Shown here: positions 1-12,500 of the stretch, one piece after another
Position numbering within the stretch: position 1 is the stretch's first letter
How the letters are laid out: every line of letters starts with the position of its first letter
NCBI GenBank assembly: GCA_037176905.1
Contig: JBBBWG010014779.1
Coordinates: forward strand, 22,374-83,272
DNA: 60,899 nt
Direction: 5' to 3'
Source: Azolla pinnata
Lineage: Eukaryota; Streptophyta; Polypodiopsida; Salviniales; Salviniaceae
Translations under genes and position numbers: made by a program
Notes under the pieces: model-generated
Told to the model about the DNA's origin: nothing
Database searches by the model: none
The model's input: the letters and a program-made list of their open reading frames with translations, nothing else

Positions 1-453
1 GTGGATGGCATGAGGGGCATTTGAATACCAGATGAAAGTGACAACGAATGTTAAGTTGCATTTGCGCAGATCCGAATTTGAGCCCTTTATATATAGAATG
101 GGAGGAGAAAACTATTCGGTCCTATCCACATCTCTGATGATGAAAGTAGCAAGACACGTTAACATTGTGACGCACTTTTATCTGACATTCTCTTGACGTA
201 CAGACGCCTTACTTGGATGATCACATCGAGGATGATGAGCATGACAAATGCGCTACCTTTGTCTTACGTTTCCCGACGTATGAACGTAGTAAATCACATG
301 ATTCCATCGATGAGCTCATACGAACAAGTAGCCTGCATCGATCCGTTCATCAGTTCGCATCTGCGTCAGATCATCTATTATCTGATCAATTTTCCGCACA
401 TTTCTTTTTCTTTACCGGAAGGGTTGTGTAAATTTTGTACTGGAAATGTATCA
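1..453. other. Intergenic DNA, no gene recognised
   Basis: Short open frames occur here on the + strand, the longest 101 codons at 193-498, but they overlap each other in different frames. They show no domain, targeting signal or compositional bias that would support coding. I see no RNA gene or repeat. The right edge abuts the target-site duplication of a MITE. Confidence 0.5.
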
Positions 454-462
454 ATAAACAAA
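454..462. repeat. Target-site duplication, left copy (9 bp)
   Basis: ATAAACAAA immediately left of the MITE; an identical copy sits immediately right of it at 939-947. Confidence 0.8.
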
Positions 463-938
463 GGGAGAATTGCCAAAATACGCCTAATAATATCATAAAT
501 TACATTTTAACGCCTATTGAAATCAGAAACTACAAATTAACGCCCACTCTTAGCTTTCCACGAAAATTAACACCCAATTAATTCTATTCTGCTAGTATGA
601 TTTTGCTCCCGATCACTTCCCGCCAGTTGATCCTAACTGATTCCCTTCTACTACTCACTTAACGCATTGATTTGATTGAAGGGTTAGTAATTTTAGAATT
701 TGATTAATGGATTAACGCATTGATTTGATGTTAATCGAGCGATCGAGTGCTAATCAACCGGTTCATTTGACGTTAATCGAACTCGCAAATTAATGGATCT
801 GGCGATAATCGATCAAGTACGCGTCAATTTTTAAAAAACTAGGCGTCGATATGTAATTTTCAGTTTTGGCCGGCGTTAAAATGTGTAATTTATAATTTTG
901 GTAGGCGTTTTTATTTTATTTTCTTTTTAAAATTTCCC
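463..938. mobile_element. Mutator-like MITE (non-autonomous, 476 bp)
   Basis: The two ends are long imperfect inverted repeats of roughly 85-100 bp. The left arm starts GGGAGAATT at 463. The right arm, read on the minus strand from 938, starts GGGAAATTTT. Both then share ACGCCTA, ATAAATTAC and ATTTTAACGCC blocks in the same order. The element is flanked by a perfect 9-bp direct repeat, ATAAACAAA, at 454-462 and 939-947. Long terminal inverted repeats with a 9-bp target duplication are the hallmark of Mutator superfamily (MULE) elements. No transposase is encoded, so the element is non-autonomous. Inside it an 18-bp direct repeat lies at 659-676 and 712-729. The two TSD copies are identical, which suggests a fairly recent insertion, while the arms themselves have diverged. 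Confidence 0.82.
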
Positions 939-947
939 ATAAACAAA
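939..947. repeat. Target-site duplication, right copy (9 bp)
   Basis: ATAAACAAA immediately right of the MITE, identical to 454-462. Confidence 0.8.
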
Positions 948-1015
948 TCGAATTTCCCTCTTGGAGTTTATCCACGAAATTAGACGAGTCACATTATCCA
1001 CAAATTTATCCACAA

Positions 1016-1050
1016 CAAAATAAATAAATAAATAAATAAATAAATAAATA
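1016..1050. repeat. (AAAT)n microsatellite
   Basis: About eight AAAT units lie just upstream of the first exon of the rhodanese gene. Confidence 0.9.
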
Positions 1051-1159
1051 TTCGAAACAAAATGAGAAGCGCCGCTGACGTGGCCGGTCGGTGGCCCGAT
1101 TCCCGCGCTTTCTTCGTCTTGCCGAAATCGCGATCAGAAGAAACGCCGGATGACTGCAG

Positions 1160-4100
1160 ATGATCTTGAACTCTCCATCGCGAAGAAGCAAAGACAGTAA
1201 CGACACCACCACGTTTCGCTTAGGGTTTCAGAAATCCAAGGTGAAGGAGGAAGCGAAGAGGCCGTCTCTAGCGTCCGAGGAAAGGAATCGAGGAAAGAAG
1301 AACGCAAGGTATGTGCGTTTTTTGTGCTTGTATGTCCGCGTATGCTGGATCTGAATAATCACCTTGCCGTTCTGCTGGCTCTTCTCTCAGGAGCTAAGTT
1401 CTGCTTTGAATCTTGATTTGCAGTTCGGACGAAGAAGCTGGTAAGTGGCAGGAGAAAGAAGACGAAGACGAAGACGAAGACGAAGAAGCCATGACGACCT
1501 TGAAGATTGCTAACTTTGGTTGCTTATCAGAATCATCCATTCCAACTCTTCTTATTAAAGGATCTCCCCCTGATCTTTCCTCTCCAAATCAGTTCTGCAT
1601 TGGTCAAAATATCTCTAACCGATTACCTGACAGAAGACTTCGGGTATTTGCCGACACTGCAACATCTGCTAGTAATGCTGATCGATTTGATCGTTCTTCT
1701 CTCAACCGAAGAACAAGGTATGCAGTTCTTGCTGGCTTATCCGTCTGGTTTCCGTTGATTTCAATCAAAAGCTCACCTGACTAGCCATGCCTTTGTCTTC
1801 AGCTCTTCCTATCATATTTCTTTTTTTGCTTAATTCTGTCTCTATGTTTTTCTAGGACATTTTTCTTTGAACTTAGCTCTAAAAGGTACTTTTTTCGTTC
1901 TATCGTTCTTTAGTATTTCTTATATTTACTGTTCTTGCCTTAACACCTTTTCGTTTCAGCGTTTCTTGTTATGGTTTTTCTGCGTGCTTGAATTATCTCC
2001 ATGGTTGTTTTCGGGCTATTTATTTCTGTCAAGCTTATCTCTGATCGTAGTTCAAAAAGTTCCTCCATTCCTATTTCAATATTTTGGTCCTATGGTTTTT
2101 TTCCATGAGTATTTCTTCGCTTCAAGATCCTTTTTGATATGCTTCTTCAGAAAAATTTCTTTTTGTGGTTTTTTTTGTTCTTAACTTTTCTTGTTTTGCT
2201 GTTCTTTTTTCAAGTTTCCTCCATTTTCAGATTTTGATTTGTGTCTGCAGCTGCAGGAATGGTCTTTAATTTTTTTCTTCCTCTCGTTCCTATATTCTTG
2301 TTTTAGATCAGAAGTAGATTAGATATTCCATTTGTATGTAAGCCTTTCTCTTAAAGTTACATTGTGGAGATTTTCCATTTTACTTCTGTCAGGACTCAGG
2401 ATTCCAGCATACAAGGTTTACGTTAGATCTTTCTTTCTCGGGAGATTTGATTCAATCATGCTAGATCCACTTTAGATCTTTCTTTCTTAGTTTTATCAGG
2501 AAAATTTGATGATTTTAGGGTTTCAATTTGTAGCTAGCAGCTTTTTCGTTGATAGGTTTTTTCCTGTCATATTTTTTTTTGTCATTTTTTTCCTCTGCTT
2601 ATAACCAATGGCCGTAGATCTGCTGGTTCTTTAGTACTTTAATCTGCAAAGCATTCTCTCCCTGTCTTTGTAATTTCTAAATATCTTAATTCTCTACCTT
2701 TCTGAGGTTTTCCTGCATTGTTTTTGTTTGTTTATGGCTTTATGCTTCCTAATTCTCATGAAGATTCTTGCTGCCTACTTTGCACGTAGATATTCTCTTC
2801 TCCGCAGCATTGTTCCCTATTTTGAAATCGATCCACTTTACCTATCTCAGGTAGAAGAACATTCAGAGAATCATTTTTCTTTTTCCATACTAGCACTTTT
2901 CTCAGATCCTGAAATCTGCCTTGTTTTTGACGTAACCGTTACTTTATTAATAGCAGTATTTTGTAACTCTTACTAGACATTGCTGAATGCACTTTCTGTG
3001 TCAGCGCTTTCTTTCAACAAAATTGGAACTTTAATTTGGCATTTGTGTCTGCCGAACTCCTTATTGTCTCATTCTTTTTTAAGCAATTGTCGTTCTTCCT
3101 TATTGCAGGTGAACTTCTGTACTTAAAATTGTAATCTGAACTGTTTTGGTTTATATTCCTTTTCTTAGAATCTGAAACTTCGTCCAACATTTCTGTAACT
3201 ATCTAACTCTTTTACTTATGAATTGGAAATTTTTCTCTAACGCAAGGCATTCTCAATCACAATTACAACTTCAGCCTGTTAATCAAGCGTAGCCAAGCTT
3301 GAAATTAAGAAGCAAGAGGCTTGCGGTCATTATACTGTATTTGTGCATCTCTCTCTCTGTCCCAAAATGTTAACTTCTCTGTGTGTTTGTACTGCTGGCT
3401 GAATTGGAGTGAAGCCAGAATGAACCCACCTTTTTAATAATTCGTCTTTCTTCTCTTAAAATTTGTGTTAAATTGCTTATAATGTATGGTTGAAATAGAT
3501 TGGGAGTCTCTGCCAGAGGCATTCAACACTCTACTATCAGATCTGTTCCTGTTCAAGTAGCACACGAGCTTCTCAATGCAGGGCATTGGTTCCTGGATGT
3601 CAGGTGAATTTAATATGATCTCCTATATCTGTATATGAATTATTGTGTGTGTAGCAGGATCAGGATGCTATTATCTCGATTATTGTCCAATATTCCTTTA
3701 AGTCATTATGTTTTCTTGTGATAGAGAGAACTGATGATGGGATAATGTGTTTTTCTGGTGATTTCATAGTTGTGTTTTCTACGTCATGGAATCTCTAAAG
3801 CTACATTCAGTCTAGTTTTCCTTAAGAATGGAAGAAATTAACAATATGTAACCAAAATTACATTTTGGTTTGTTATGCCACAGGACAGGCAAGGAGTTTG
3901 CAGATGGCCATATCGAGGGTGCAATCAACATACCATACATGTTTAAAGTTGGATCAGGTAATCATGAAAGTTTCATAATGTTGAACATTGCGTTCTTCTT
4001 TATTTATGGGAAGGTTTCTAACATGTGTTTTTGGTGCTCTTGTAACTCATCAAACTGAAAATGAAGAAAAAAAATGAATTTTTGCTTGAAGGGAAGCAAA

Positions 4101-5074
4101 TGACTACTATAGTGATCATGGATGGACTTGCGGTTAACGCTTGCGCCAAGCTTGTTTTATATCACCTGTGTTTGAGAATGAATGTATTTCTACCTTAATC
4201 TAGCATGTCAGAAATTTAAATCTTGATATTGCCATAGTCTTTGTAATGTTACTGTGTATACATTATTTCTGTTTCATAATTTCCTATTCAAATGAATTGT
4301 TTATTCTTTGAAGTTTATATGTAGCTACCGTCTATTCCATTTTGGCGAGGAAAGCATTCAGTTGATGTGATCTCAATTTGTCTTTTATTAACAGGAATGA
4401 CGAAGAACCATAAATTTTTGGAAGACGTAAAAGAAATGTTTGGGTCAGATGATGAAGTTGTGGTGGTATGTTGCAAAATTGCTCGTATCCATATATTTCT
4501 CATATGCTTGCTCTAAAAATATTGATTTGAGGTAATAGTTTCTGATGCTGAACATTGAATATTACTTCTGATATCCTAATGACAGGGTTGTCAAATGGGA
4601 AAGCGGTCACAAATGGCTGTTTTAGAGCTAATTGCAGCAGTAATTACTCTCTCTCTGTGTGTGATAAAAGCATCATGGATGCATAGGTTACATTAGTGTG
4701 TCTTTTTGTATAAAATAGTGTCTCCTGCATCAACGCACACAAAGCAATGTATGCGCTGATTAGCTAAGTATTAAGCTGCACTTTCCATTAGGATTACATG
4801 GATTTTTATTTCCAAATTAATAGGACTGAAATTTAAATATTTGAGTGGGAATTTCTATGATTCATGTATGTGTAGCCTGTGTAAAGTGTATTGTTCATCT
4901 ATGATTTATGTATTTTTTGATGTGTGCGTATTTGAACCTAATGATTATCCAAAAGATTTGCAAGAAGATTGACTAAGATGTAGCATCGTTTGTGTCTTTC
5001 AGGGTTTCACAGGAGTTACTGATATGGCTGGTGGTTATTCGGCTTGGGTGCAGAGTGGGATGCCCATCGTATAG
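1160..5074 (+). CDS. Plastid-type single-domain rhodanese (sulfurtransferase)
   Basis: Coding exons are 1491-1717 (ATG at 1491), 3499-3603, 3884-3957, 4395-4465, 4586-4639 and 5003-5074. All have GT-AG borders and compatible phases, giving 200 residues. An upstream exon, 1160-1308, joins 1424-1717 in frame; it is either 5' UTR or a 77-residue N-terminal extension. The rhodanese domain begins at VPVQVAHELLNAG and continues through WFLDVR and EFADGHIEGAINIPY to the active-site loop CQMGKRS, with catalytic Cys about residue 161. It ends with MAGGYSAWVQSGMPIV. The family moves sulfane sulfur from thiosulfate or a persulfide to an acceptor. The ~75 residues before the domain are Ser-rich and poor in acidic residues, as in a chloroplast transit peptide. 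Length, exon pattern and loop match the plant STR15/STR16/SEN1 group. Which member it is cannot be told. Confidence 0.88.
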
Positions 5075-7316
5075 ATGTTTAATTGAAACATCAATACATA
5101 AGCTGAGCATCAATAATGGTTATCTTCATTTCTGCCTTCAAGTCTAGCTAAATCAAGTATCATTCTAAGTCTGTTTTGGAGCTGCATTTTACTGCTTTTG
5201 TATAGGGTCTCATATATGTTAAAACTCCACCTTGTTACATATATGTTGTGTAAATATCTATTATCTCTACAATAGTAAGCTGATGAAAAGATAAATTCAG
5301 CTGGAAATGCTGATGAGTATAGAATCACCTAGCTTAGAACAAGTGGGTGAACTGGTGATAACTGCATGAAGCAAATACCTGTTATCTCTATTTACAAGAG
5401 ATCATTCTTACAGAGCTTACATCACAAAAACATAAAACCTTGTGAACCTCATTGTTTTCAATCTCCTTGGTTTGGTTGATACAAAAAAAATTGATTTTGA
5501 ATGCCCTTGTCTTTTCCCAGAGATATGTGCTAAAAGGCTATTATGATGCTGATCATAATAACTAATAAATGTTATGTTTGATGGTATTATGTTAATGTAA
5601 TATTTTTTTAAATTATCAAGGTTGGAGATCAGGTTTAGGAGATGGAAAATCAGAACTTAGATCTCTTTCACATGGCTTGTTTCTAACAAAAGCAGGGGAC
5701 AAATATTCTCAAATTAAATTAAAAAGCATATGCAAGTAACATTTTCTTTTGTGAGAGATACCTAATAAGGCTCTATCTTCCTTAACAAACAATCGCAGTG
5801 GTATGTTTGGAATTTAGAATTTCAAAAATACTTGATGTAAGTGAAAATGCTCATGCATATATATTATAACAATGTATTGTGTACAATTTGTTGATAGTGG
5901 TGGATAATTTTCCACAACTCTGTTTCTTCATGTGTGGTCCCAAGGAGTCTGATCATTGCTTTTGAGTTCAGAGTGACAGAACAGTGAACTCATTACACTA
6001 TACTGGCTAATACACAAGCAATAGGTATGGTGTATTCTCATATGGTGTGAAGATAATGATGTATGCGAAAGATACGAAGAATTGAGTGACTCAAAGGTAT
6101 CAGTTCTCCACTGAAGCTGGATATCCCAGAAGTTTAGTGACAAGTCTCCCATCAAAATGTGGTCCCTAAGTGTATATAACGATATTGGATTCAGTTTTAA
6201 AGTCTGCGTGCTAGTCCAAGCCAAGCAGCGTAGCTCCCCCAAATAAATTCTGAAAGCATCAATCAAATATATGTAGAGAACAAGGATTCTCGAAATTGCT
6301 ACTATCAAGGAAGAGACGTCTTCATGTAAGTTGTTGGGCCAACATTGGTCTTCAGCTACTCATGGTTTGGAAAGGAAAGAGGGATTTCTGTTGTAAATCT
6401 GTGTTTGTTTGTTAATGCAGTCCAAGTAGAAACAAAAGTGCGGGCAGTGCTTTGCCACATTGCAGATGAAATTCACAGTCTTTTCTCGCGGATGATCTCA
6501 GAAGCATATGTTCACTTTGGCTACTCTGCACCTTATTATTAGTGATTATCTTTTAATAAACGAATTTTGAGCCAGCACGCCATTGATTAATTCAAGTTGA
6601 TGCCAGAAAAGGATCTCAATGTTCTAGGTATGCAGGTCTTTGTGAAGTAAATAGGGTGGATGTGGCTGGATCAAGTGTTCAACCAAATGATGAATCTCCA
6701 CAAAATTTTATATGGCTATTAACCTGTGTGGTTATGAAATCACGATCAGCTATATATATCCATACCATTACTTCATGCCCATTTTGCAAGGCACAAAAGG
6801 TTTTTGGGCAACTTTTGGGGGGTTTCAAATACAAGAGGGGTTCCTTTCAATATTCTCATATTGGCCACCGTCATAGCAGGATTATGTGATGTTAAGAAAA
6901 GCTGGATTTGAGCCCCGAGCAAAACAAATGTAGTATTTCTCTTTTATTGGCACAAAGGTGAATATGCATGTCAATGTGTACTGATTTCTAATGTGCACAG
7001 TGTAAATATCTCATTTTACAGGGATGGTTTATGAGGGATTTATTAGGTTCTACATGAAGGAATGTGCAGGGAGTTCAATGAGCGTCCAATGTCTAGAAGG
7101 TATGAAATGCAACAATATATCCATACTTGATGGTTCTCATTAATGTCTTGAGGGACATTAATGCATTATACCATTGCATCGTATTTTGTAGTTTATTTGT
7201 GTTTTTCACCTTATATAGATGGTTCCCACAAGAAATGTATGTTATTTGGCCATGACTAAAAATTCTTCGTAAAGATAGATGTCTAATTCTTACAGAAAGT
7301 ATCCATCAAGAAATGT
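5075..7316. other. Intergenic DNA, no gene recognised
   Basis: The rhodanese 3' UTR presumably occupies the first few hundred bases. Open frames at 5928-6308 (-), 6345-6542 (+) and 6656-6889 (+) show no recognisable domain and no flanking exons. The last ~200 bp (from about 7120) align with DNA downstream of LRR receptor kinase 1 (from about 9310). They therefore belong to the duplicated segment that carries the kinase fragment at 7317-7648. Confidence 0.5.
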
Positions 7317-7648
7317 TTATACATCTCCTACACTAGTGTAAGATAAAAAAACACTTACCTTCAGCATTTTTCCCTGTGATAGGTCTATCCCTCGGATTTT
7401 CTTGTGTGCAATAGTGATGTTACTGCTGATGCTTTCTATGTTGGAATTAAATTTGCTCTTCAGCGCTCGCTCCATGATGTTGAATATATCATGTGATTCC
7501 ACCATTGCCTCTACCAGTTTAATCTGACTATATGCATGAGTTTTGCTGTCTTCCATTTCATCACATTCCATATCCGTTGGCCTTATTCCTATCACTAGTT
7601 CCATGAGGACTACTCCGTAGCTATATACGTCACATTTTGTTGTTATTA
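7317..7648 (-). pseudogene. Broken copy of the last exon of an LRR receptor kinase
   Basis: Read on the minus strand, this matches the C-terminal kinase-lobe exon of the intact gene at 9529-9899. TKCDVYSYGVVLMELV and RPTD(M/I)ECDEMED are shared, followed by the YS.IKLV and VESHDI blocks. Homology begins within the exon, so the splice acceptor and all upstream exons are missing. Near the end the QENPRDRP block has moved to another reading frame. About 13 codons matching IEEIIGKLNAMPP are deleted before a KN(A/V)E remnant. The copy is therefore 5'-truncated, frameshifted and internally deleted. The flank down to about 7120 is also similar to the flank of the intact gene, so a segment of ~0.5 kb was duplicated at DNA level, not by retroposition. 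Confidence 0.85.
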
Positions 7649-7660
7649 AGCATAAACTTA

Positions 7661-9528
7661 AAAATAAACTATAACCTGTATAATGAAACCTTAAGTTTAT
7701 CTATCCATCTCTCTCCCTCTCTCTCTCTCTGTGTATATTTATAAATATATATGCATTTTAGAGGAATCTATTGGAATTAAAAAGATTCAGATATTTTTGT
7801 ACGAGTAAAACAGGGAAGGTAGATAGATTATCTTTTTATTAAGTTTTCTTTTTAGGGGTAGATTGCACAAACAACTCGTTTTGTGAATTTCCTCTGTAGC
7901 TTCATCAATCACAAAAAATATCAGTTTTGGTTATGAAAAAAAGATACACTTATTCTGGATATGTTTCTCCAAACAGATCGTAGAAATATCTCCACCAGTT
8001 AGGGGTAAAATATTAAGGTATGTACTCTCTGAAAACCATATATCTTGTTTACTTATATTTATTTATGTAGAAGTATGATATCTGATGGTAGTTATCTAGA
8101 TTATAAAGTTAGAGGTGAATCTCATTTGCGACTCATATTTTCGAAGGTCTGTGATTATTTAATTTATCACAATTTTGATTTTATACTCCAAGTGATCTAC
8201 CCATTGGTCGTCATTCTAGATGGGGGATCGAAAGTTCAAACCCTATTTACATGCTAAATGTAGATGCAAGACAAGTTTTCACATCATCCACCATTGGTGA
8301 CAAGACAACGATCTAGATGAGCATGGTGCTTAAATCTCTCTTTCGTTGTTTGCTAGAGGGTGTTCTAGCCCTATCTTTTCCTTTCTGTTTCTTATCTCTT
8401 CCTTATGTTTTTCTTATTAATTCGTTAGACTCTTATTGTTGACGATTACGCTCATAAAATGTAGCATTATTGCCATAGTCGCGTTCTGAATATTGCAATG
8501 GCATCTTGTAATGAAAAAGTTGGCAATGTTTGTAACAAGTGTAGAACTCCTCAACTTTTCACTGGCATACGTCCATTGATATGTTTATCATTGGACTTTC
8601 AGAATGCATGGCTTCCAGCAAGGGTTGAACTCCGGTTCATGGTACAAAGTGATAAGACTAAGGCCAATGTATGAAGAAATTTGAAGAAAATGATTGTCTT
8701 CGTCTTCCTCGACTCTGCTGTAAATTTCTGTATTTCTTTGATATTTTCACAGTTTGTGAAGAAGTTCTCCCCACGGTGGATACAAAAAATGAAGTGATGG
8801 ATAACTTTCCCACTTGGACGTCTCTGTACTTCAACTGTGAACATGTTCATGCTAGGTGTGGTTCGAGCTAACAAACGATCTATTGCTTCAATGTGATGTC
8901 AGGTAGGGATCTCAATGTGTTGGATTTTTAGAAAGGAAAAAGGAAGAAATTAAAGAGAGGGAGGTACTACATTGTATTAATTCATGCTTTAACATTGGAA
9001 CCATAAGGTCCCTTTTATAGATTACAAGAAGGAAATGGTGGTTGCACCTGTTGAGGCCAACAAAATGGTTGCTGCTTCTAACACCTGGCAATATTCTAAG
9101 AGGTTTGTTTCTTGTTAGTGTTTTTGAGATGTGGATTGAGCATGACAAAAAGTGGTAATTGGAGCATAAAACATGCCATATGATTAATGTGTTCAACAAT
9201 GCTTTCTAGTAATTTCTGCATCTCTCTGATATCAATTGATCCATGGTCACGTTGTAGGAATCGGGAATGCATTAATATATATATATTGGGAAATCCGTTT
9301 ATAGATATCATCCAATAATATATCCATACTTCCATTTATTTCTTGAGTGGCATTTGTGCACTACATCATCCTCTTGTATTTATAATTTCAGGGATCGCTT
9401 TGTGGTTTTTTTACCTGATATAGAGACTAGAAATATATGTTATTTGGCCCTATTTAATAGTTCTTTGCAATAGATGTCCACGTCTTACAAAAGTGTATCT
9501 CAATAATTTTTCATTTATCTCCTGCGTT
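7661..9528. other. Intergenic DNA with LTR-like segment
   Basis: No gene is recognised. A short CT tract lies near 7710. From about 8918 to 9250 the minus strand has a promoter-like stretch: a TATAAAAGG box at 9011-9019 followed by sequence resembling the transcribed part of a Copia-type LTR, with TGTTGG at 8918. No polymerase domains or matching second end were found, so the LTR reading is tentative. The DNA from about 9310 onwards is the 3' flank of LRR receptor kinase 1. Confidence 0.4.
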
Positions 9529-12500
9529 CTATAAAAATACTTGTGTATCTTCCACATTTTTTGGTGGCATTGCATTGAGTTTACCGATGATTTCTTCTAT
9601 GGTAGGTCTATCTCTTGGATTCTCTTGTGTACATTTTAGGGCAATAATGATTATGCTGCAAATGCTTTCTATGTTTGAATCAAATTCACTCTTCAGTGCA
9701 TGGTCCACAATGTCGTATATATCATGCGATTCCACCATTGATGCTACCAGTTTGATCAAACTATATGCAGCAGTTTTGTTATCTTCCATTTCATCACATT
9801 CGATGTCTGTTGGCCTCCTTCCTGTCACTAGTTCCATGAGGACTACTCCATAGCTATAGACATCACATTTTGTTGATATTTGGCCATAACTGGCACATTC
9901 TGCACAGTTGACAATGATAATGTTATTGAATCAAAAACTGTGAGATAAACAATAAACATGTATATTGAAGCTTTAAACCTTCGATTTTGATGGATATACT
10001 CCATTCTGTCAAGGCATTCATTCCATAATCTTAGAAAAGAAGAAAACTTACCAGGAGCTATATATCCACGAGTGCCCTTCAGATTTTGCGTTGAGGTGAC
10101 CATGTCTACAACAACTTTGGCCAGCCCAAAATCAGATATCCGAGCTTCCATATCAACGTTGAACAAAATATTGCTAGGTTTTATATCACAATGAACGATA
10201 GGAGAATGACGTCCATGGTGTAAATAACAAAGACCTTGTGCTATCTCCCTGGCTACTTTCCACCTTCTGTCCCAAGGGAGCTTCAAATTGTTATAGTCTG
10301 TTTTTGGATGCAGAAAATCCTCTAGATTTCCATTCATCATATGTTCTAGTATGAGGATGTTTGTGTCCATATGGTTGGACCAATATCCCAAGATTTTTAT
10401 GAGATTTTGGTGTTGAATTCGTCCAAGTGACTTTATCTCCCGGAAGAAGCATTTTATTGATCTGCTTTCAACTGTGAACTTCTTGAATGCTAAAACCTGG
10501 CCATCTTGGTATCATAATACAAGTTGCATGGTCAATAACAGATTCAGTAATTAGATAACAATTTCGTTTTATGAGTGCAGATGAGAATGGCTTCGATTCA
10601 ATGTATCCTTTAGAGATCATCTCAGGATGATTAAATACATACCTGGCATTACACCTTTGTATACTTCTGCAGAAGATCCCCTACCAATAATATTTTCTGG
10701 ACTAAAATGATTTGTTGCCTGCTTGATCTCATCCCATCTCAATCTCAGTGGGTTTAATTTGGGATCCAATGTTGACAAATCAGATGTCTCAGATCTACAC
10801 CCAGATAAGAAATTAGATCAGATCAGCTGATAGTATAAAGATTTTGATTTGAATCAACCATGCCAACTTTAAGTTGAGGGATTACCTTGGATCACCTAGG
10901 AACACTGGTTTCAACTCATATAGGAGAATCAATGCGCACCCCAGTATCAGTATAACACCAAAGATTGCTCCAGATACAATAAATGCAATCTTTGCTTCAT
11001 TGGAATATAACCGTGAAGTCCGTGGGTTCTGTTGAATTCTCTTAAGACAAATCTTGCTTAAGATTGAGCCACAAAGTTGAGGATTTCCAAGAAATGATGC
11101 TACAGTTGCATTGTTGAAAATCCCACCGTCCTTAGGTATAGGACCTTGTAGATTGTTGAAGGAAAGATTGAGGAACGCAAGGGTTTTAATGTTGGCTAAG
11201 CTAATTGGGATTTCTCCTTCGAGTCCATTGGACGATAAGTCAAGTTGTTGGAGGAGAGTGAGGTTTCCTAAATTCGAAGGAATGCTCCCATTGATTGAGT
11301 TATGGGAGAAATTTAATTTAACTAAACTCTGTAGTGACATTCCGATGGAATATGATATAGGCCCAATGAGACTGTTCATGGATAAGTTTATTGTAGTTAA
11401 GGCACGACATTGGAAAATGTCAGAAGGCACGATTCCCGATAGGTTGTTGTTAGAGAGATCTAAAGTCACTAGTTGGGCCAAGTTACCAAGTCCATTGGGA
11501 ATTGCACCTGAAAGCTTGTTGTTGGATATATTAATGTTTATAAAATCTCCCATGGATGAAGAGAATAAGCACATTGGAATGCTTCCTACGAAGTTATTGC
11601 TTCCAAAATTTAGTATTTTTAGCTTAGTGCAATTCGAAAGCCCATCAGGGATGGTTCCTGTGAGCTGATTTTGTTGTGCTTGTAAGTCCTCGAGCCTCCA
11701 TAACCTGTCATGATACGAGCATATGATGTATGTATGCATCAAAGGAGTCAGTAAGGTAATAAATGGCATTATTTTTTGGTGGATAGCTACAACCTCAATG
11801 AAAGTGGTTTGGGGAACCTTATCCTGTGTATATCAGGCACATGAACACAGTGATGGTCAAGAATAAGAATATTATCCACCTACAAGAATGTAAGGACATG
11901 TAATTCATATGCAGATATGCAAACTCATCCTCGATTCAGTTCTAATTTGTGGTATGTTCAGTTTGGGTTGGAAAGTCAATAAGTATCTATAATACCCTTG
12001 TGACTTAGATGTGTTTACCAAAATACGCCTCCAAGTTTCAATATCAGAGGGGTATTTTGATACTTTTTCCTTGATTCTTTTCTCGTAATTTCCCTGAAAT
12101 TTATAAGCAGTGCAATTCAATCCTTACATGCCAATTGAAGACGGTATAGATCCCTGGAGTAGATTATTGGAAATCCGGAAAGCTTGAAGGTTGCTACAGT
12201 TGAACATTTGTTTGGGGAATTGACCAGATAGATGATTGTTCTCCAAGCTTATTCCTTGTAGCGATGCTAACTCACCTAGTGCTTGAGGTATGCTTCCACT
12301 AAGTTGATTGTTGTTGAGAAGGAGTTTAACCATTAAGGTTAAGTTTCCAATTCCTGACGGAATTTCTCCGGCAAAGTTGCTGAATTGTAGGTCCATATGT
12401 GTGATCTTGCTACACTTGGATATTGTTGCGGGTATATTTCCTGGTGTAATTAGCACTTCTTAAAGACCCTTGCATTGGCTAATCACTAGTTAGATCAGAA

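Noticed and set aside
5928-6308. 126-codon minus-strand frame downstream of the rhodanese
   Set aside because: Composition looks like translated AT-rich non-coding DNA, with no motif or exon context.
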